Positions 31,979 through 41,984 of a stretch of DNA of 64,000 nucleotides are shown one piece after another. Source of the stretch: Geomonas subterranea (GTDB lineage: Bacteria; Desulfobacterota; Desulfuromonadia; Geobacterales; Geobacteraceae). The translations under genes were made by a program, and so were the position numbers. Location of the stretch: the NCBI RefSeq assembly GCF_019063845.1, contig NZ_CP077683.1, positions 2,356,001 through 2,420,000 of the forward strand, in the 5' to 3' direction. The notes beneath the pieces were generated by a model. It worked only from the letters and a program-made list of their open reading frames with translations. It made no database searches and was not told the origin of the DNA. How positions within the stretch are numbered: position 1 is the first letter of the stretch; each line of letters begins with the position of its first letter.

Positions 31979-33358
31979 TCAGGGAGGGGTGATCAGCCTT
32001 TCGGCGTGGAAGGCCCGGTTCTTACCGGCGCTCTTGCCGCGATACATGGCCTGATCCGCCATCTCCAGCAGTTCGGCCTTGGTGGTGGCGTCATCGGGGG
32101 CACAGGCGTAGCCGAGACTGACGGTGAGTTTGATGGCGAGTCCGTCCGCCTTGGAGAAGGTATGCGCCTCGATGGTCTTCCTGATACGTTCGGCGACGAT
32201 GGCCGCCCCGTCCATACCGGTCTCCACCAGCACAATGGTGTACTCATCGCCGCCGTACCGGATTACAGCGTCGACATCGCGCACGCTCTTTCTCACCAGC
32301 GAGCCGACCTCGCGCAGCACGCGGCTGCCGATCAGGTGCCCGAAGTTGTCGTTTACCGACTTGAAAAGATCGATGTCGAGGAACAGGACGCCAAGGTTGG
32401 AGCCGTAACGCTCGCAGCGTTTCAGTTCCCGCTCCAGCACCACGTCGAGGTAGCGGTAATTGTACAGACCGGTCAGTTCGTCGATGTAAAGAAGGTCCTT
32501 CGCGATGTTGTAGCGTGCGGCGTTGTCCAGGGCAAGGGAGCCCTGGTCGAGCAGGAAGGAGATATGCTTGCGGTTGATTTCCTTGGGCAATACCGCCCCG
32601 GGATCGTTGAACAGGATGATCACGCCCTGCAGCTCGGACCGCTGCCGCAGGTAAAGGCACATGGCCTCGGTGACCTCACAGCCGAAATCTGCGTCATCGG
32701 GGAGGAAATCCCTCAGCAGCACCAGGTTCGCACTGCCGTCGTCGCGAAGGTCGCACTCGCTGATCACCGCCTGCCCCAGCAGGTGCGCGCTCAGCTCCTC
32801 TATTCCCTTCAGTTCACGCAGCGTGAGCTGGCCGTTGTCACTGAAATACCCCAGCGCACGGGTCACCCCCACTTCCTTCACCACCGCGTCGGTGAGCATG
32901 GAGTAGATGCGTTCCAGCTCCAGGCAGTTGGCGATGTTCTGGCTAACCTGAAACAGGTTGACCAGGCCCTTAAGCTCCAGGTTCTCATCGAGAAGCCTGC
33001 GCTGTTCCATGCAGTGCGCCACTATATGGCGGAACTCGTCCTGGTTGATGGGTTTTATGAGATAGTCGGTGGCGCCGTTTTTGAGGGCGTAGATGGCGGT
33101 TTCAACATTGGCGTGCCCGGTGACCATGATCACCGCGGTGGCAGGATCAAGCCTCTTCACCTCCGAGAGGATATCGAGCCCCGACACGTCACGCATCACC
33201 AGGTCGGTGACGACCAGGTGGTACCCTCCCTTACCGATCATTTCCAACGCCTCTTCTCCTGAGGCGGCCACTTCGACGGTATAGCCGTCTTCCTTGAGCA
33301 GGTCAGTGTAGACCTCCCGGAAAAAGCTGTCGTCTTCGACTAAAAGAATCCTTTCCAT
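31979..33358 (-). CDS. Response regulator diguanylate cyclase (REC - GAF-like - GGDEF)
   Basis: 459 residues from the ATG at 33358 with AGGAG nine bases upstream. Receiver domain 1-115 with the phospho-acceptor in VVTDLVM, plus MVTGHAN and the lysine in LIKP. A middle region of about 170 residues looks GAF-like. The GGDEF domain (about 295-450) has the variant GGDEY, preceded by the inhibitory-site motif RDVD at five residues. It should make cyclic di-GMP on phosphorylation. It lies between comEC and hisS on the same strand. Confidence 0.85.
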   Translation of the reverse strand: MERILLVEDDSFFREVYTDLLKEDGYTVEVAASGEEALEMIGKGGYHLVVTDLVMRDVSGLDILSEVKRLDPATAVIMVTGHANVETAIYALKNGATDYLIKPINQDEFRHIVAHCMEQRRLLDENLELKGLVNLFQVSQNIANCLELERIYSMLTDAVVKEVGVTRALGYFSDNGQLTLRELKGIEELSAHLLGQAVISECDLRDDGSANLVLLRDFLPDDADFGCEVTEAMCLYLRQRSELQGVIILFNDPGAVLPKEINRKHISFLLDQGSLALDNAARYNIAKDLLYIDELTGLYNYRYLDVVLERELKRCERYGSNLGVLFLDIDLFKSVNDNFGHLIGSRVLREVGSLVRKSVRDVDAVIRYGGDEYTIVLVETGMDGAAIVAERIRKTIEAHTFSKADGLAIKLTVSLGYACAPDDATTKAELLEMADQAMYRGKSAGKNRAFHAERLITPP

Positions 33359-33434
33359 ACAGCGGATCTCCTGGATCGTCGGGTTCATACAGGGGACAAT
33401 GCCAGCATAACCTAGCAGATAGGACTCTTCAGTG

Positions 33435-35792
33435 TCAATTAAAATGCCCCCAAAAAGTGGAGAATAAAACCGTACCGTCCGCTTTGCAAACCGCCTCGAC
33501 CGTTCCCTCAAGGTCGGTGCGGCAGGTCCTCGCTCCGTGCCGTTGCAGCCGGGCAAGCGTGGCCGGCGCCGGGAGATGGAACGCGTTCTGGTACCCCGCG
33601 GATATGACGGCGGTCTGCGGCTGCACGGCGGCGAGAAACTCGTCGCAGGAGGAATGCCGGCTGCCGTGGTGCGCTACCTTCAGTAAACCGCATGGTTGCA
33701 ACGCTCCCCGGTCAAGAAGCTCCCGTTCTTGCGTTGCGCCGATATCGCCGGTGAACAAAATGGAGGTCCTGCCGTAGGCGAGCCCGAATACCAGAGAGGT
33801 CGCGTTGGCGTCGGACCGCACCACCGTCCCGGCGACCGGCCACAGCGGCTGCAACAGCACGCCCCCCAGTCGCACGGGAGGGAGGTCCGCGCGAAGCTGC
33901 AACACCGGGATGTCGCGCGCGGTGACGACCCATTTCAACTGCTGCAGTTCGGGGGAAGCCATGGTCAGGGGGTGGATCAGAAGTTTGCCCACCTCGAAGT
34001 TCGCCGCCAGGTACAGCACCCCCTGCAGGTGGTCCGGGTGGCCGTGGGACAGTACCAGGTAGTCGATGCGCCGCACGGAGAGGGCCCGCAAGGCGGGGAG
34101 CAACAGGCGCGCCCCAACGCGGGTATCGGAGTCGGTGGCGTTACCGCCGCCGTCGACCAGCATCCACGTGCCGTCCGGCAGGTGCACCAAGGTGGCATCC
34201 CCCTGCCCCACGCTGAGGAAATATACCCGCATGGATCCGTCCGTGCCCTGCGCGGCCGGCACCGCACGCACCACCAGGGCTGCGAGGAGCGGCAAGGCGG
34301 CGGCGACACGCATGGGGTTGGACTTCAGGAAGGTGATCGCGCAGAGCACCAGGCACGCCAGCAGGAGGTCCAGGCGGTCCGGGAGGTAGCCTGTCAGCAC
34401 TGGCACCCGGGAGAGGTGCTCCACCACCTGGTCCGCCCAGCGCACCAGGATGGCGGCGAGGTGCAGCGGCAATTCGGCAGGCGCTTCCCAAAAACAACTC
34501 AAGACCAGCGCGCTGAAGCCGAGGACGACGGCGCCGTACCCCATGAGCGGGACCACCAGGAGATTGGCGACCAGGCCGATCAGCGACACACGCTGGAAGT
34601 AGTAGGCAACATGAACCAGAGTGGCCAGTATGGCGACCGCTGAGGCGATGCACAGCAGCAACACCCATAGCCCTACCCTCCCCGCCTTCCCCACGGGAGC
34701 GGCAATGGGCGGCGTCAGGGCGGACAGCCCCCAGATGGCCAGAAATGAAAGCTGGAAGGAAATATCGAAGAGCGTTTGCGGCGCGGCGAACAGGATGGCG
34801 CAGGCCGCGAGCATGATGGTGTGGATGGGGTCCACTTCGCGCTTCAGCCGCAGTGCCGCCACCACGACGCAGATCATGAGCACGCTGCGCAGGGTGGCGG
34901 GGGCCTGACCGGAGAGGAACAGGTAAAAGACCACCATCGGCAGGGACGCCAGCATCGCCAGGGGCGCAAGCTTTACGTGCAGCGCGAGCCACTCGGAGCG
35001 CCTGGCAAGATAATAGAGGAAATGACACAGGGACAAGAAAACGATGCCGACATGGAAGCCGGATATGGAGAGGATGTGGTTCACCCCGCTGCGGGCGAAA
35101 TCCTCCTGCAACCGCTCCGGCACGTCCCGTCTGTCACCAAGAAGCAGCGCCTTCAGGACTCCACCTTCAGCCCCCGGTTCGACCTGGGAGATGAATCCCC
35201 CGAGCCGTGCCGCAAGCAGGTCGATATCGTGGAGCCACCCCTTTCCCCCGCGAAGCAGCACCAGGTCCTCAGGCGTCAGCACGAATGCGGTGGCATGCAC
35301 CTGCTGGTAGGCCAGCCTCCGCACCAAGTCGGACTCCCCGGGTAGCCCCAGGTTGCGCGGCACCCTGATCCGAGACGTGAACCTTACCCTGTCGCCGGTA
35401 TGCAGCCCTACCCGACCTTCCTTTACGTACACCAGCAGGCGTCCCGACGCCGGCACCTCGCGGTCATCCACGCTCACCCGATCCACCTGTAGGTAAACCC
35501 TGCTCCCTCCCGACGCGGTCGGCTCGGGACGGCAGTCCAGCTCCCCATCGATCACTACCGGGCTGCCCGAGGCGAGCCGCTCCAGGGCGCAGTCGGGCCT
35601 CAGGTAAGGCTGCAGCGACAGCTGTCCCCAGACAAAGAAGAAAAGGGCAAGCGAGAGCAGGAAGGGGAACCGTGAACGAACCAGGCAGGCGGCCAGGGTC
35701 GTGGCAAGCGAGGCTGCCAGGCACCAAGCCGGCGGGAAGACATCAAGCAGGTGAGTGGTGGCCAAACCTGCGATTAACGCGGCTAGCGGCAC
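33435..35792 (-). CDS. comEC: DNA uptake channel ComEC/Rec2
   Basis: 785 residues from the GTG at 35792. N-terminal hydrophobic segments and an OB-like region, the competence domain with LLLGDRRDVPERLQEDFARSGVNHILSISG-type sequence around residues 218-245, many membrane helices, then a C-terminal metallo-beta-lactamase domain with HGHPDH. It forms the inner-membrane channel for single-stranded DNA. A better ribosome site (GGAGG) lies six bases upstream of an in-frame CTG at 35810, which would add six residues (LERPLL). No other competence gene is in the window. Confidence 0.9.
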   Translation of the reverse strand: MPLAALIAGLATTHLLDVFPPAWCLAASLATTLAACLVRSRFPFLLSLALFFFVWGQLSLQPYLRPDCALERLASGSPVVIDGELDCRPEPTASGGSRVYLQVDRVSVDDREVPASGRLLVYVKEGRVGLHTGDRVRFTSRIRVPRNLGLPGESDLVRRLAYQQVHATAFVLTPEDLVLLRGGKGWLHDIDLLAARLGGFISQVEPGAEGGVLKALLLGDRRDVPERLQEDFARSGVNHILSISGFHVGIVFLSLCHFLYYLARRSEWLALHVKLAPLAMLASLPMVVFYLFLSGQAPATLRSVLMICVVVAALRLKREVDPIHTIMLAACAILFAAPQTLFDISFQLSFLAIWGLSALTPPIAAPVGKAGRVGLWVLLLCIASAVAILATLVHVAYYFQRVSLIGLVANLLVVPLMGYGAVVLGFSALVLSCFWEAPAELPLHLAAILVRWADQVVEHLSRVPVLTGYLPDRLDLLLACLVLCAITFLKSNPMRVAAALPLLAALVVRAVPAAQGTDGSMRVYFLSVGQGDATLVHLPDGTWMLVDGGGNATDSDTRVGARLLLPALRALSVRRIDYLVLSHGHPDHLQGVLYLAANFEVGKLLIHPLTMASPELQQLKWVVTARDIPVLQLRADLPPVRLGGVLLQPLWPVAGTVVRSDANATSLVFGLAYGRTSILFTGDIGATQERELLDRGALQPCGLLKVAHHGSRHSSCDEFLAAVQPQTAVISAGYQNAFHLPAPATLARLQRHGARTCRTDLEGTVEAVCKADGTVLFSTFWGHFN

Positions 35793-36160
35793 CAGCAGAG
35801 GTCTCTCCAGATGTCACCTCCACGCTGCGGCATTGTGCTCGCCGTCACAAAAAGAGTTAAAAACAACACACGTTATAACAGACGGCAAGCCTTGCACAAC
35901 GCCCCCTGTGCATTCTCCAGCTGCTGTTCAGACTTCGCAACGCGCATAACAGTTCGTAATTTTTTACATTTTTCAACGATCCAGCCTTGCCTTGTGCAGG
36001 TTTAGCACAGATAACGGCGTTACGACCCCGCCGCGAGAACCATCCTGATGTACTAAAACATGATGTAATTTAAGGTACTTACATGGAAAGGATACTGCCG
36101 GTCGTTTTTGGTACGCCCGTTGAAGAATAGGAGGAAAACGGCAACTACCGGGAGGACATC
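35793..36160. other. Non-coding region between divergent comEC and the Fis-type gene
   Basis: About 350 bases, AT-richer from 35850 to 36000, with no credible gene. Promoters for both flanking genes should lie here, but none could be assigned with confidence. Confidence 0.35.
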
Positions 36161-36619
36161 ATGGCATACAGAGATCGCAGCACCAATGAAAGGTCTGGCT
36201 CTTACGCTTATACCATCATGGAAGTACGCCTCAGGAAAAAGGGAGCACCGGAGGGTACCAAGGACGACCTGCGCTTCATGACCGTGGACAGCCATTGGGA
36301 CACGCTGCGCTTCGTGCAGGACAACATGGACCAGTGCGTGGGGAACGTGGTGCGGCTTAAAAAGAGCGGCCCAACCGACAACCGCGGCGTGAACGAGAGC
36401 GCGGAACTGTTCCAGAAAAACCTGGAGCCCCTGGTATCGTCCCTGGCGGCAACCCAGGGCCAAGGCGTGATGGACAAGCTCTCCGCCTCGCTGAAGAAGG
36501 CGCTCCTGCTGATGGTGATGGAGCGTTATCAAAGCGACCGGGAGACGGCTTGCCGCGTGCTGGGCATCTCCCGCGAGAAACTGGAAAACGAACTGAAGCT
36601 CTGCGGCGTCGCACGGTAA
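36161..36619 (+). CDS. Orphan Fis-type helix-turn-helix protein
   Basis: 152 residues. The last 45 residues (ALLLMVMERYQSDRETACRV then LGISREKLENELK) match the Fis-type HTH found at the C-terminus of NtrC-like activators. There is no AAA+ or receiver domain; the N-terminal 100 residues are of unknown fold. GGGAGG lies four bases before ATG. It could be a nucleoid-associated or accessory DNA-binding protein. It ends two bases before the convergent radical SAM gene. Confidence 0.7.
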   Translation: MAYRDRSTNERSGSYAYTIMEVRLRKKGAPEGTKDDLRFMTVDSHWDTLRFVQDNMDQCVGNVVRLKKSGPTDNRGVNESAELFQKNLEPLVSSLAATQGQGVMDKLSASLKKALLLMVMERYQSDRETACRVLGISREKLENELKLCGVAR

Positions 36620-36621
36620 AG

Positions 36622-37506
36622 CTAGCAGTATTCCTCGTGATAGGAAGGGATCTCCGCGTACCAGCGGGGGTCCCTTTTTGCTTCCATGAGCGCGGCATCG
36701 ACCGTGTCGATGAGGCGCTGCCGGTCCTTCGGGTAGCTTCCCGCCAGATTGAGGAAATTTGAAACGTGGTTGGAGCGCAGGATGGTCCCCCGGGGCTCCA
36801 GCCGCTCGAGGAGCGCACGGGTTTCCAGCAGTATCTCGCCGTGGCTCAACGGCGCGATCAGCTTCAGGAACTCGTCGTTGTGACGCTGGAACATGGTGAG
36901 CAGGGAAAAGTACTCCGGCGACAGCACCGTGATCCACCGGGCGGTGGCAACAGCGTGCTCGGCGCTGCGTTCCCTTCCGGCCAGCCCGAGGATCGCGGTG
37001 ACGGAGAGCTTCATACCGGCAGCCATGGCTTTGCGGCACTGCTCCAGCATCCGGTCCGGCTCGAACCCCTTGTCGATCAGCCGCAGCGTTTCGGCGTCAC
37101 CGCTTTCCAGCCCGTAGTACAGGATACGGAGCTTCCTTGCCCGCAGGGCGGCCAGGTCATCGCCGCTTTTGAGATCGAGGCTGTTGGGCGAGGCGTAGGC
37201 TCCCACCCGGGTGAGTGCGGGAAAGACCGCATCGAGCTCGTCCAGTATCCGCTCCAGCCCCTCTTGTGGGTAGATCAGCGCGTCCCCGTCGGCCAGGAAG
37301 ACACGCCGCACCCCAGGACGGTAGCGCGGCGGGATGGACCTGATCTCCGCGAAGATCTCGTCCAGCGAGCGGACCCGGAACTGTTTCATCTTGTACATGC
37401 CGCAGAATTTGCACCGGTTCTGGGAGCACCCGATGGTGATCTGGAAGATGAGGCTGCCGGCCTCCGAGGGGGGGCGAAAGAGCGGTTCGTGGTAGTGGAA
37501 GAACAT
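36622..37506 (-). CDS. Radical SAM protein
   Basis: 294 residues from the ATG at 37506. The cluster-binding cysteines are in CSQNRCKFCGMY, spaced C-x4-C-x2-C, a variant seen in a subgroup of radical SAM proteins. Other features are LADGDALIYP, YGLESG (SAM-binding region) and SVTAILGLAGR. No B12-binding or extra Fe-S domain is visible. Substrate unknown. An upstream extension of 58 codons is open but lacks family features. Confidence 0.82.
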   Translation of the reverse strand: MFFHYHEPLFRPPSEAGSLIFQITIGCSQNRCKFCGMYKMKQFRVRSLDEIFAEIRSIPPRYRPGVRRVFLADGDALIYPQEGLERILDELDAVFPALTRVGAYASPNSLDLKSGDDLAALRARKLRILYYGLESGDAETLRLIDKGFEPDRMLEQCRKAMAAGMKLSVTAILGLAGRERSAEHAVATARWITVLSPEYFSLLTMFQRHNDEFLKLIAPLSHGEILLETRALLERLEPRGTILRSNHVSNFLNLAGSYPKDRQRLIDTVDAALMEAKRDPRWYAEIPSYHEEYC

Positions 37507-37681
37507 GCGGCGGTCCCCCAAGTGTGGCAATGCTGGAATTATGTCCCGGGCCGGTAATGTACCCGATAAACGGCCAAAGGGCAAATCCCACCTGTCCCCC
37601 TTCGCAAAGAGGGGGACGTAATGGCCTCGGCTGATCCCTCGGGCACAACCTTGGCTCCGGTATTCATCCTGGCCACACAAA

Positions 37682-37710
37682 AAAAGGGGACGATGACATC
37701 GTCCCCTTTT
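37682..37710 (-). terminator. Terminator of the fab-glyA operon
   Basis: AAAAGGGGACGATG-a/c-CATCGTCCCCTTTT hairpin followed on the minus strand by seven T, 24 bases after the glyA stop. Its AAAAGGGGAC arm resembles the terminator at 30464-30512. Confidence 0.85.
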
Positions 37711-37734
37711 CGTTACTACGGTAGCAGCCGCTCC

Positions 37735-38982
37735 CTACTTGAGGCGGTCGGCGTACATCGGGAAGCGCTTCATGAGCGCGTTGACCTGGGTCTTCACGGC
37801 GGCGAGCTTGGCCTCGTCCCCCACGTTGCCCAGTACCTCGGCGATGAACCCTGCCACCTGCTCCATCTCGGCTTCTTTCAGGCCGTGGCTGGTAGCCGCC
37901 GGGGTGCCGATGCGGATGCCGGAGGTGATGAACGGCGAGCGGGTGTCGAAGGGGATGCCGTTCTTGTTCACGGTGATGCCGGCGCGGTCGAGGGCCTCCT
38001 CGGCCACCTTGCCGGTCAGCTCGGTCTGGGAGAGATCGACCAGCATCAGGTGGTTGTCGGTCCCGCCGGAGGTGAGCTTGAAGCCGCGGCTCATGAGGCC
38101 TGCGGCGAGCGCCTGCGCGTTCTTCACGATCTGCTGCTGGTACTGCTTGAACTCCGGAGTGAGCGCCTCTTTGAAGGCGACGGCCTTGGCGGCGATGACG
38201 TGCATGAGCGGGCCGCCCTGGATGCCCGGGAAGATGTTGGAGTTCAGGGTCTTGGCCCAGTCCTCGCGGCACATGATCATGCCGCCGCGCGGTCCGCGCA
38301 GCGTCTTGTGGGTGGTGGTGGTCACGAACTCGGCGTAGGGGACCGGGCTCGGGTGCAGTCCAGCGGCGACCAGGCCGGCGATGTGGGCCATGTCCACCAT
38401 GACCACGGCGCCCACCTTGTCGGCGATGCGACGGAAGGCCTCGAAGTCGATGACGCGCGGGTACGCGGAGGCGCCCACCACGATCATCTTCGGTTTGTGC
38501 TCGACGGCGAGACGCTCGCACTCCTCGTAGTCGATGGTCTGGGTCTCCTGGGAGACGCCGTAGGGAACGATGTTGAACAGCTTCCCGGAGAAGTTGACCG
38601 GGGAGCCGTGGGTGAGGTGCCCGCCGTGGGCGAGGTTCATGCCCAGCACGGTGTCGCCCGGCTTCAGCACGGAGAAGTAGACCGCCATGTTGGCCTGCGA
38701 ACCGGAGTGCGGCTGGACATTGACGTGGTCGGCACCGAACAGTTCCTTGGCGCGCTCGATGGCGAGGTTCTCGACCTTGTCGACCTCGTGGCAGCCGCCG
38801 TAGTAACGCTTGCCGGGGTACCCCTCGGCGTACTTGTTGGTGAGGACCGAGCCCTGGGCCTCGAGCACCGCCTGGGATACGAAGTTCTCCGAGGCGATCA
38901 GTTCGAGGTTGTACTCCTGGCGCTCAGTCTCGTGCCTGATGACTTCCGCCACTGCCGGGTCGAATGTTTCAAGTACTGACAT
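37735..38982 (-). CDS. glyA: Serine hydroxymethyltransferase
   Basis: 415 residues; converts serine and tetrahydrofolate to glycine and methylene-tetrahydrofolate. PLP lysine in [14 protein letters not shown], and conserved [20 protein letters not shown] and [13 protein letters not shown] lies before ATG. It is the last gene of the fatty-acid operon, behind rpiB with a 125-base gap that holds a small hairpin. Confidence 0.97.
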   Translation of the reverse strand: MSVLETFDPAVAEVIRHETERQEYNLELIASENFVSQAVLEAQGSVLTNKYAEGYPGKRYYGGCHEVDKVENLAIERAKELFGADHVNVQPHSGSQANMAVYFSVLKPGDTVLGMNLAHGGHLTHGSPVNFSGKLFNIVPYGVSQETQTIDYEECERLAVEHKPKMIVVGASAYPRVIDFEAFRRIADKVGAVVMVDMAHIAGLVAAGLHPSPVPYAEFVTTTTHKTLRGPRGGMIMCREDWAKTLNSNIFPGIQGGPLMHVIAAKAVAFKEALTPEFKQYQQQIVKNAQALAAGLMSRGFKLTSGGTDNHLMLVDLSQTELTGKVAEEALDRAGITVNKNGIPFDTRSPFITSGIRIGTPAATSHGLKEAEMEQVAGFIAEVLGNVGDEAKLAAVKTQVNALMKRFPMYADRLK

Positions 38983-39022
38983 GTCTGATTTCTCCTAGTC
39001 GAATTGCTGTTGAAATGAGAAA

Positions 39023-39043
39023 ACGGGACTCTGGGAGTCCCGT
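39023..39043 (-). terminator. Weak intercistronic hairpin between rpiB and glyA
   Basis: Perfect eight-base stem ACGGGACT/AGTCCCGT with a five-base loop, followed on the minus strand by TTTTCTC. The T-run is short, so it may attenuate or protect RNA and need not end transcription. Confidence 0.4.
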
Positions 39044-39106
39044 CTTTACTTCGATCGTTTTTCTTTCCAGTGCCGCTTTACCTTTGCGCTCGCTATGGTT
39101 ACCGCA

Positions 39107-39553
39107 TCATCCCTTGAGTTCGCGCTCCAGTTCGGCGATCTTGTCCAGGCGCTTCTGGTGCCTGCCCGCAGCGAACTCGGTGTCGAGCCAGGCCGCCACC
39201 ATCTCCCGGGCCGTCCCGGTCTCCAGGACGCGGCCGCCCAGGACCAGGATGTTGGCGTTGTTGTGCTCCTTGGCCATGGTCGCCATGAAGACATCGGTGG
39301 CCAGCGCCGCGCGGATGCCGGGGAACTTGTTGGCCACGATGGACATGCCGATGCCGGTGCCGCAGACCAGGATCCCCTTCTCGGCGCTCCCCTCGGAGAC
39401 GCGGCGCGAGACCGCTATCCCGAAGTCGGGGTAGTCGACGGAATCGCCGTTGTGGGTGCCGAGGTCTTCGCAGGGAAGGCCACGCTCTTCGAGCAGTTTC
39501 CTGATCTCGTTCTTCAGATCGAGGCCGCCGTGATCGCTACCGAGGACTATCAT
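39107..39553 (-). CDS. rpiB: Ribose-5-phosphate isomerase B
   Basis: 148 residues. RpiB/LacAB fold: MIVLGSDHGGLDLKNEI at the start, DLG-THNGDSVDYPDF, the catalytic CGTGIGMSIVANK segment and KEHNNANILVLGGR. It interconverts ribose-5-P and ribulose-5-P. It starts two bases after the fabF stop, and the upstream frame belongs to overlapping fabF. Confidence 0.95.
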   Translation of the reverse strand: MIVLGSDHGGLDLKNEIRKLLEERGLPCEDLGTHNGDSVDYPDFGIAVSRRVSEGSAEKGILVCGTGIGMSIVANKFPGIRAALATDVFMATMAKEHNNANILVLGGRVLETGTAREMVAAWLDTEFAAGRHQKRLDKIAELERELKG

Positions 39554-39555
39554 GC

Positions 39556-40788
39556 CTAGACCCTCTTGAAGAGCAGCGACGCGTTGGTGCCGCCGAAGCC
39601 GAACGAGTTGCTCATGGCGTACTCGAGCTTCGCCTCGCGCGCCGTGTTCGGCACATAGTCGAGGTCGCACTCGGGATCAGGATCGTTGTAGTTGATGGTC
39701 GGAGGAACCACCGAGTTCTGCATGGCCATCAGGGAGAAGACCGCCTCCACGCCGCCGGCGGCACCAAGGAGGTGGCCGGTCATCGACTTGGTGGAGGAGA
39801 CCATCAGCTTGGTGGCGTGATCGCCGAAGACGGTCTTGATCGCCGTGGTCTCGCCGACGTCCCCGAACGGGGTCGAGGTGCCGTGGGCGTTGATGTAGTC
39901 GACCTGCTCCGGGTTGATGCCAGCGGTGCGGAGCGCCATCTTCATGCAGCGCGCCGCCCCTTCGCCCCCCGGGGCGGGAGAGGTCAGGTGGTAGGCGTCG
40001 CCGGAGAGGCCGTAGCCCACGACTTCACCGTAGATCTTGGCGCCGCGGGCCTTGGCCGCCTCGTACTCCTCGAGCACCACGATGCCGGCTCCCTCCGAGA
40101 GGACGAAACCGTCCCTACCCTTGTCGAACGGGCGCGAGGCGCCAGCCGGGTTCTCGTTGTTGGTGGAAAGCGCCTTCATGACGGAGAAGCCGCCGATACC
40201 CAGGGGGGTCACGGTGGATTCGGTCCCCCCCGCGATCATGGCGTCGGCGTCGCCGCGCTGGATCATGTGGTAGGCGTCCCCGATGGAGTGGGTGCCGGTG
40301 GCGCAGGCGGAGACGGAAGAGACGTTCGGGCCTTTCGCCCCGTATTTTATGGAGATGTGCCCCGGAGCCAGGTTGATGATCAGCATCGGGATGAAGAACG
40401 GGGAGACCTTCTTGTACCCCCCCTCCAGCAGCGCGGAGTGGTAACGCTCGATGGCGGGCAGCCCCCCCAGGCCGGCGCCCACCAGGACGCCAACGCGCTC
40501 GGCGTTCTCCTCGGTGATCTGCAGACCGGAGTCCTCCATGGCGAAGTGAGCCGCGGCCAGCGCGTACTGGATGAAGAGATCCATCTTCTTGATCTCTTTC
40601 TTGTCGATGAAATCCTCAGCGACGAAGTCCTTAACCTCGCCAGCGATCCTCACCGGCAGGTCGGAGGCATCGAAACGGGTGATGGGAGCGATGCCGGACG
40701 TGCCGGACAGCAGTGCGTCCCAGTTCTTGCCGTTACCGGTCCCCAGCGGGGAGACCACGCCTACCCCCGTGACAACAACTCTTCTCAT
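39556..40788 (-). CDS. fabF: 3-oxoacyl-[ACP] synthase II
   Basis: 410 residues from ATG at 40788 (GGAG ten bases upstream). The condensing-enzyme triad is complete: Cys in [14 protein letters not shown], His in [11 protein letters not shown] and His in [11 protein letters not shown]. It elongates acyl-ACP with malonyl-ACP. It lies about 85 bases after acpP. Confidence 0.96.
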   Translation of the reverse strand: MRRVVVTGVGVVSPLGTGNGKNWDALLSGTSGIAPITRFDASDLPVRIAGEVKDFVAEDFIDKKEIKKMDLFIQYALAAAHFAMEDSGLQITEENAERVGVLVGAGLGGLPAIERYHSALLEGGYKKVSPFFIPMLIINLAPGHISIKYGAKGPNVSSVSACATGTHSIGDAYHMIQRGDADAMIAGGTESTVTPLGIGGFSVMKALSTNNENPAGASRPFDKGRDGFVLSEGAGIVVLEEYEAAKARGAKIYGEVVGYGLSGDAYHLTSPAPGGEGAARCMKMALRTAGINPEQVDYINAHGTSTPFGDVGETTAIKTVFGDHATKLMVSSTKSMTGHLLGAAGGVEAVFSLMAMQNSVVPPTINYNDPDPECDLDYVPNTAREAKLEYAMSNSFGFGGTNASLLFKRV

Positions 40789-40872
40789 ACTCTGAACTCT
40801 CCTTAGGTACTGTTGACTCATGGCCGCCCGGAGGCGGCATGAAAAAGGGGAAGCATAACTCCCCCCTCTCTA

Positions 40873-41106
40873 CTAGGTGTGATCAGTGATGTAGTCGATT
40901 GCGTCCTGAACCGACTGGATCTTCTCGGCGTCCTCGTCGGAGATCTCGATTTCGAATTCCTCTTCAAGGGCCATCACCAGTTCCACGGTATCCAGGGAGT
41001 CGGCGCCCAGGTCATCCATGAAGGAGGACTCGTTGGTCACCTGAGCCTCGTCAACACCAAGCTGCTCAGCTACTATCTCTTTAATGCGTTTCTCGATCGA
41101 AGCCAT
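40873..41106 (-). CDS. acpP: Acyl carrier protein
   Basis: 77 residues, very acidic. The phosphopantetheine serine is Ser37 in [12 protein letters not shown]. The ATG follows GGAGG. It lies between fabG and fabF as in most fab clusters. Confidence 0.97.
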   Translation of the reverse strand: MASIEKRIKEIVAEQLGVDEAQVTNESSFMDDLGADSLDTVELVMALEEEFEIEISDEDAEKIQSVQDAIDYITDHT

Positions 41107-41243
41107 TCAATTACCTCCATTTGATTGTAACGTCATACGTTATTTGATTTGTTGTGCCCAAGACTGCTATTTCATAGCATGAAAAGTAGAATTTGCAAAA
41201 GGTATTTTTGGCGCTGAAAGTAAAAACAACACCGTTAGCCGGC

Positions 41244-41984
41244 TCACATGTACATGCCGCCATTCACCGAAAGAACATGCCCGGTGATGTAGGCCGCGGC
41301 GTCGGAAACGAGAAAGAGTACCGACCCGGCGATGTCGTCGGCGCTCCCCAGTCTCCCCATCGGGATCTGCTCCTGGAGCCCTTCCCGGGTCTTGTCGGAG
41401 AGTTCGGCGGTCATGTCGGTCTCGATGAAGCCGGGGGTGACCGCGTTGACCGTGACGTTCCTCCTGGCGAGTTCCCTGGCCACCGATTTGGTGAGGCCGA
41501 TCATGCCCGCCTTGGAGGCGCAGTAGTTCGCCTGGCCCGGGTTGCCCATCTCGCCCACGACGGAGGAGACGTTGACGATCCGGCCGTAGCGCGCCTTGGA
41601 CATGAGTTTCGCCGCCTCGCGGGTGCAGTTGAAGCACCCCTTGAGGTTCACGTCGAGTACCGCATCCCAGTCCTCCTCCTTCATCCTGAGGAGCAGGCCG
41701 TCCTTGGTGATCCCCGCGTTGTTGACTAGGATGTCGACCTTGCCGAAGGCCTCGACCGACTTCTTGAAGAGGTTCTCCACCTCGGCGACCACCGAGACGT
41801 CGACCTTGACCGCAAGGGCCTTGCCACCCGCTGCGACGATCTCGTCGGCGGTCTTGGCGGCGCCCTGCTCGCTGGTGGCGGTCACGACCACGGCAGCGCC
41901 CTCTTGCGCGAGTTTGAGGGCGATAGCCCTGCCGATGCCGCGGGAGGCGCCGGTTACGATTGCCACCTGTCCGTTCAGGCCCAT
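41244..41984 (-). CDS. fabG: 3-oxoacyl-[ACP] reductase
   Basis: 246 residues, short-chain dehydrogenase. NADPH motif TGASRGIG, NNAG, catalytic Ser in NVSSVVGEMG and Tyr-x3-Lys in YCASKAG, with NAVTPGFIETDMT after it. The ATG overlaps the fabD TAA by one base (TAATG), so translation is coupled. Confidence 0.96.
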   Translation of the reverse strand: MGLNGQVAIVTGASRGIGRAIALKLAQEGAAVVVTATSEQGAAKTADEIVAAGGKALAVKVDVSVVAEVENLFKKSVEAFGKVDILVNNAGITKDGLLLRMKEEDWDAVLDVNLKGCFNCTREAAKLMSKARYGRIVNVSSVVGEMGNPGQANYCASKAGMIGLTKSVARELARRNVTVNAVTPGFIETDMTAELSDKTREGLQEQIPMGRLGSADDIAGSVLFLVSDAAAYITGHVLSVNGGMYM

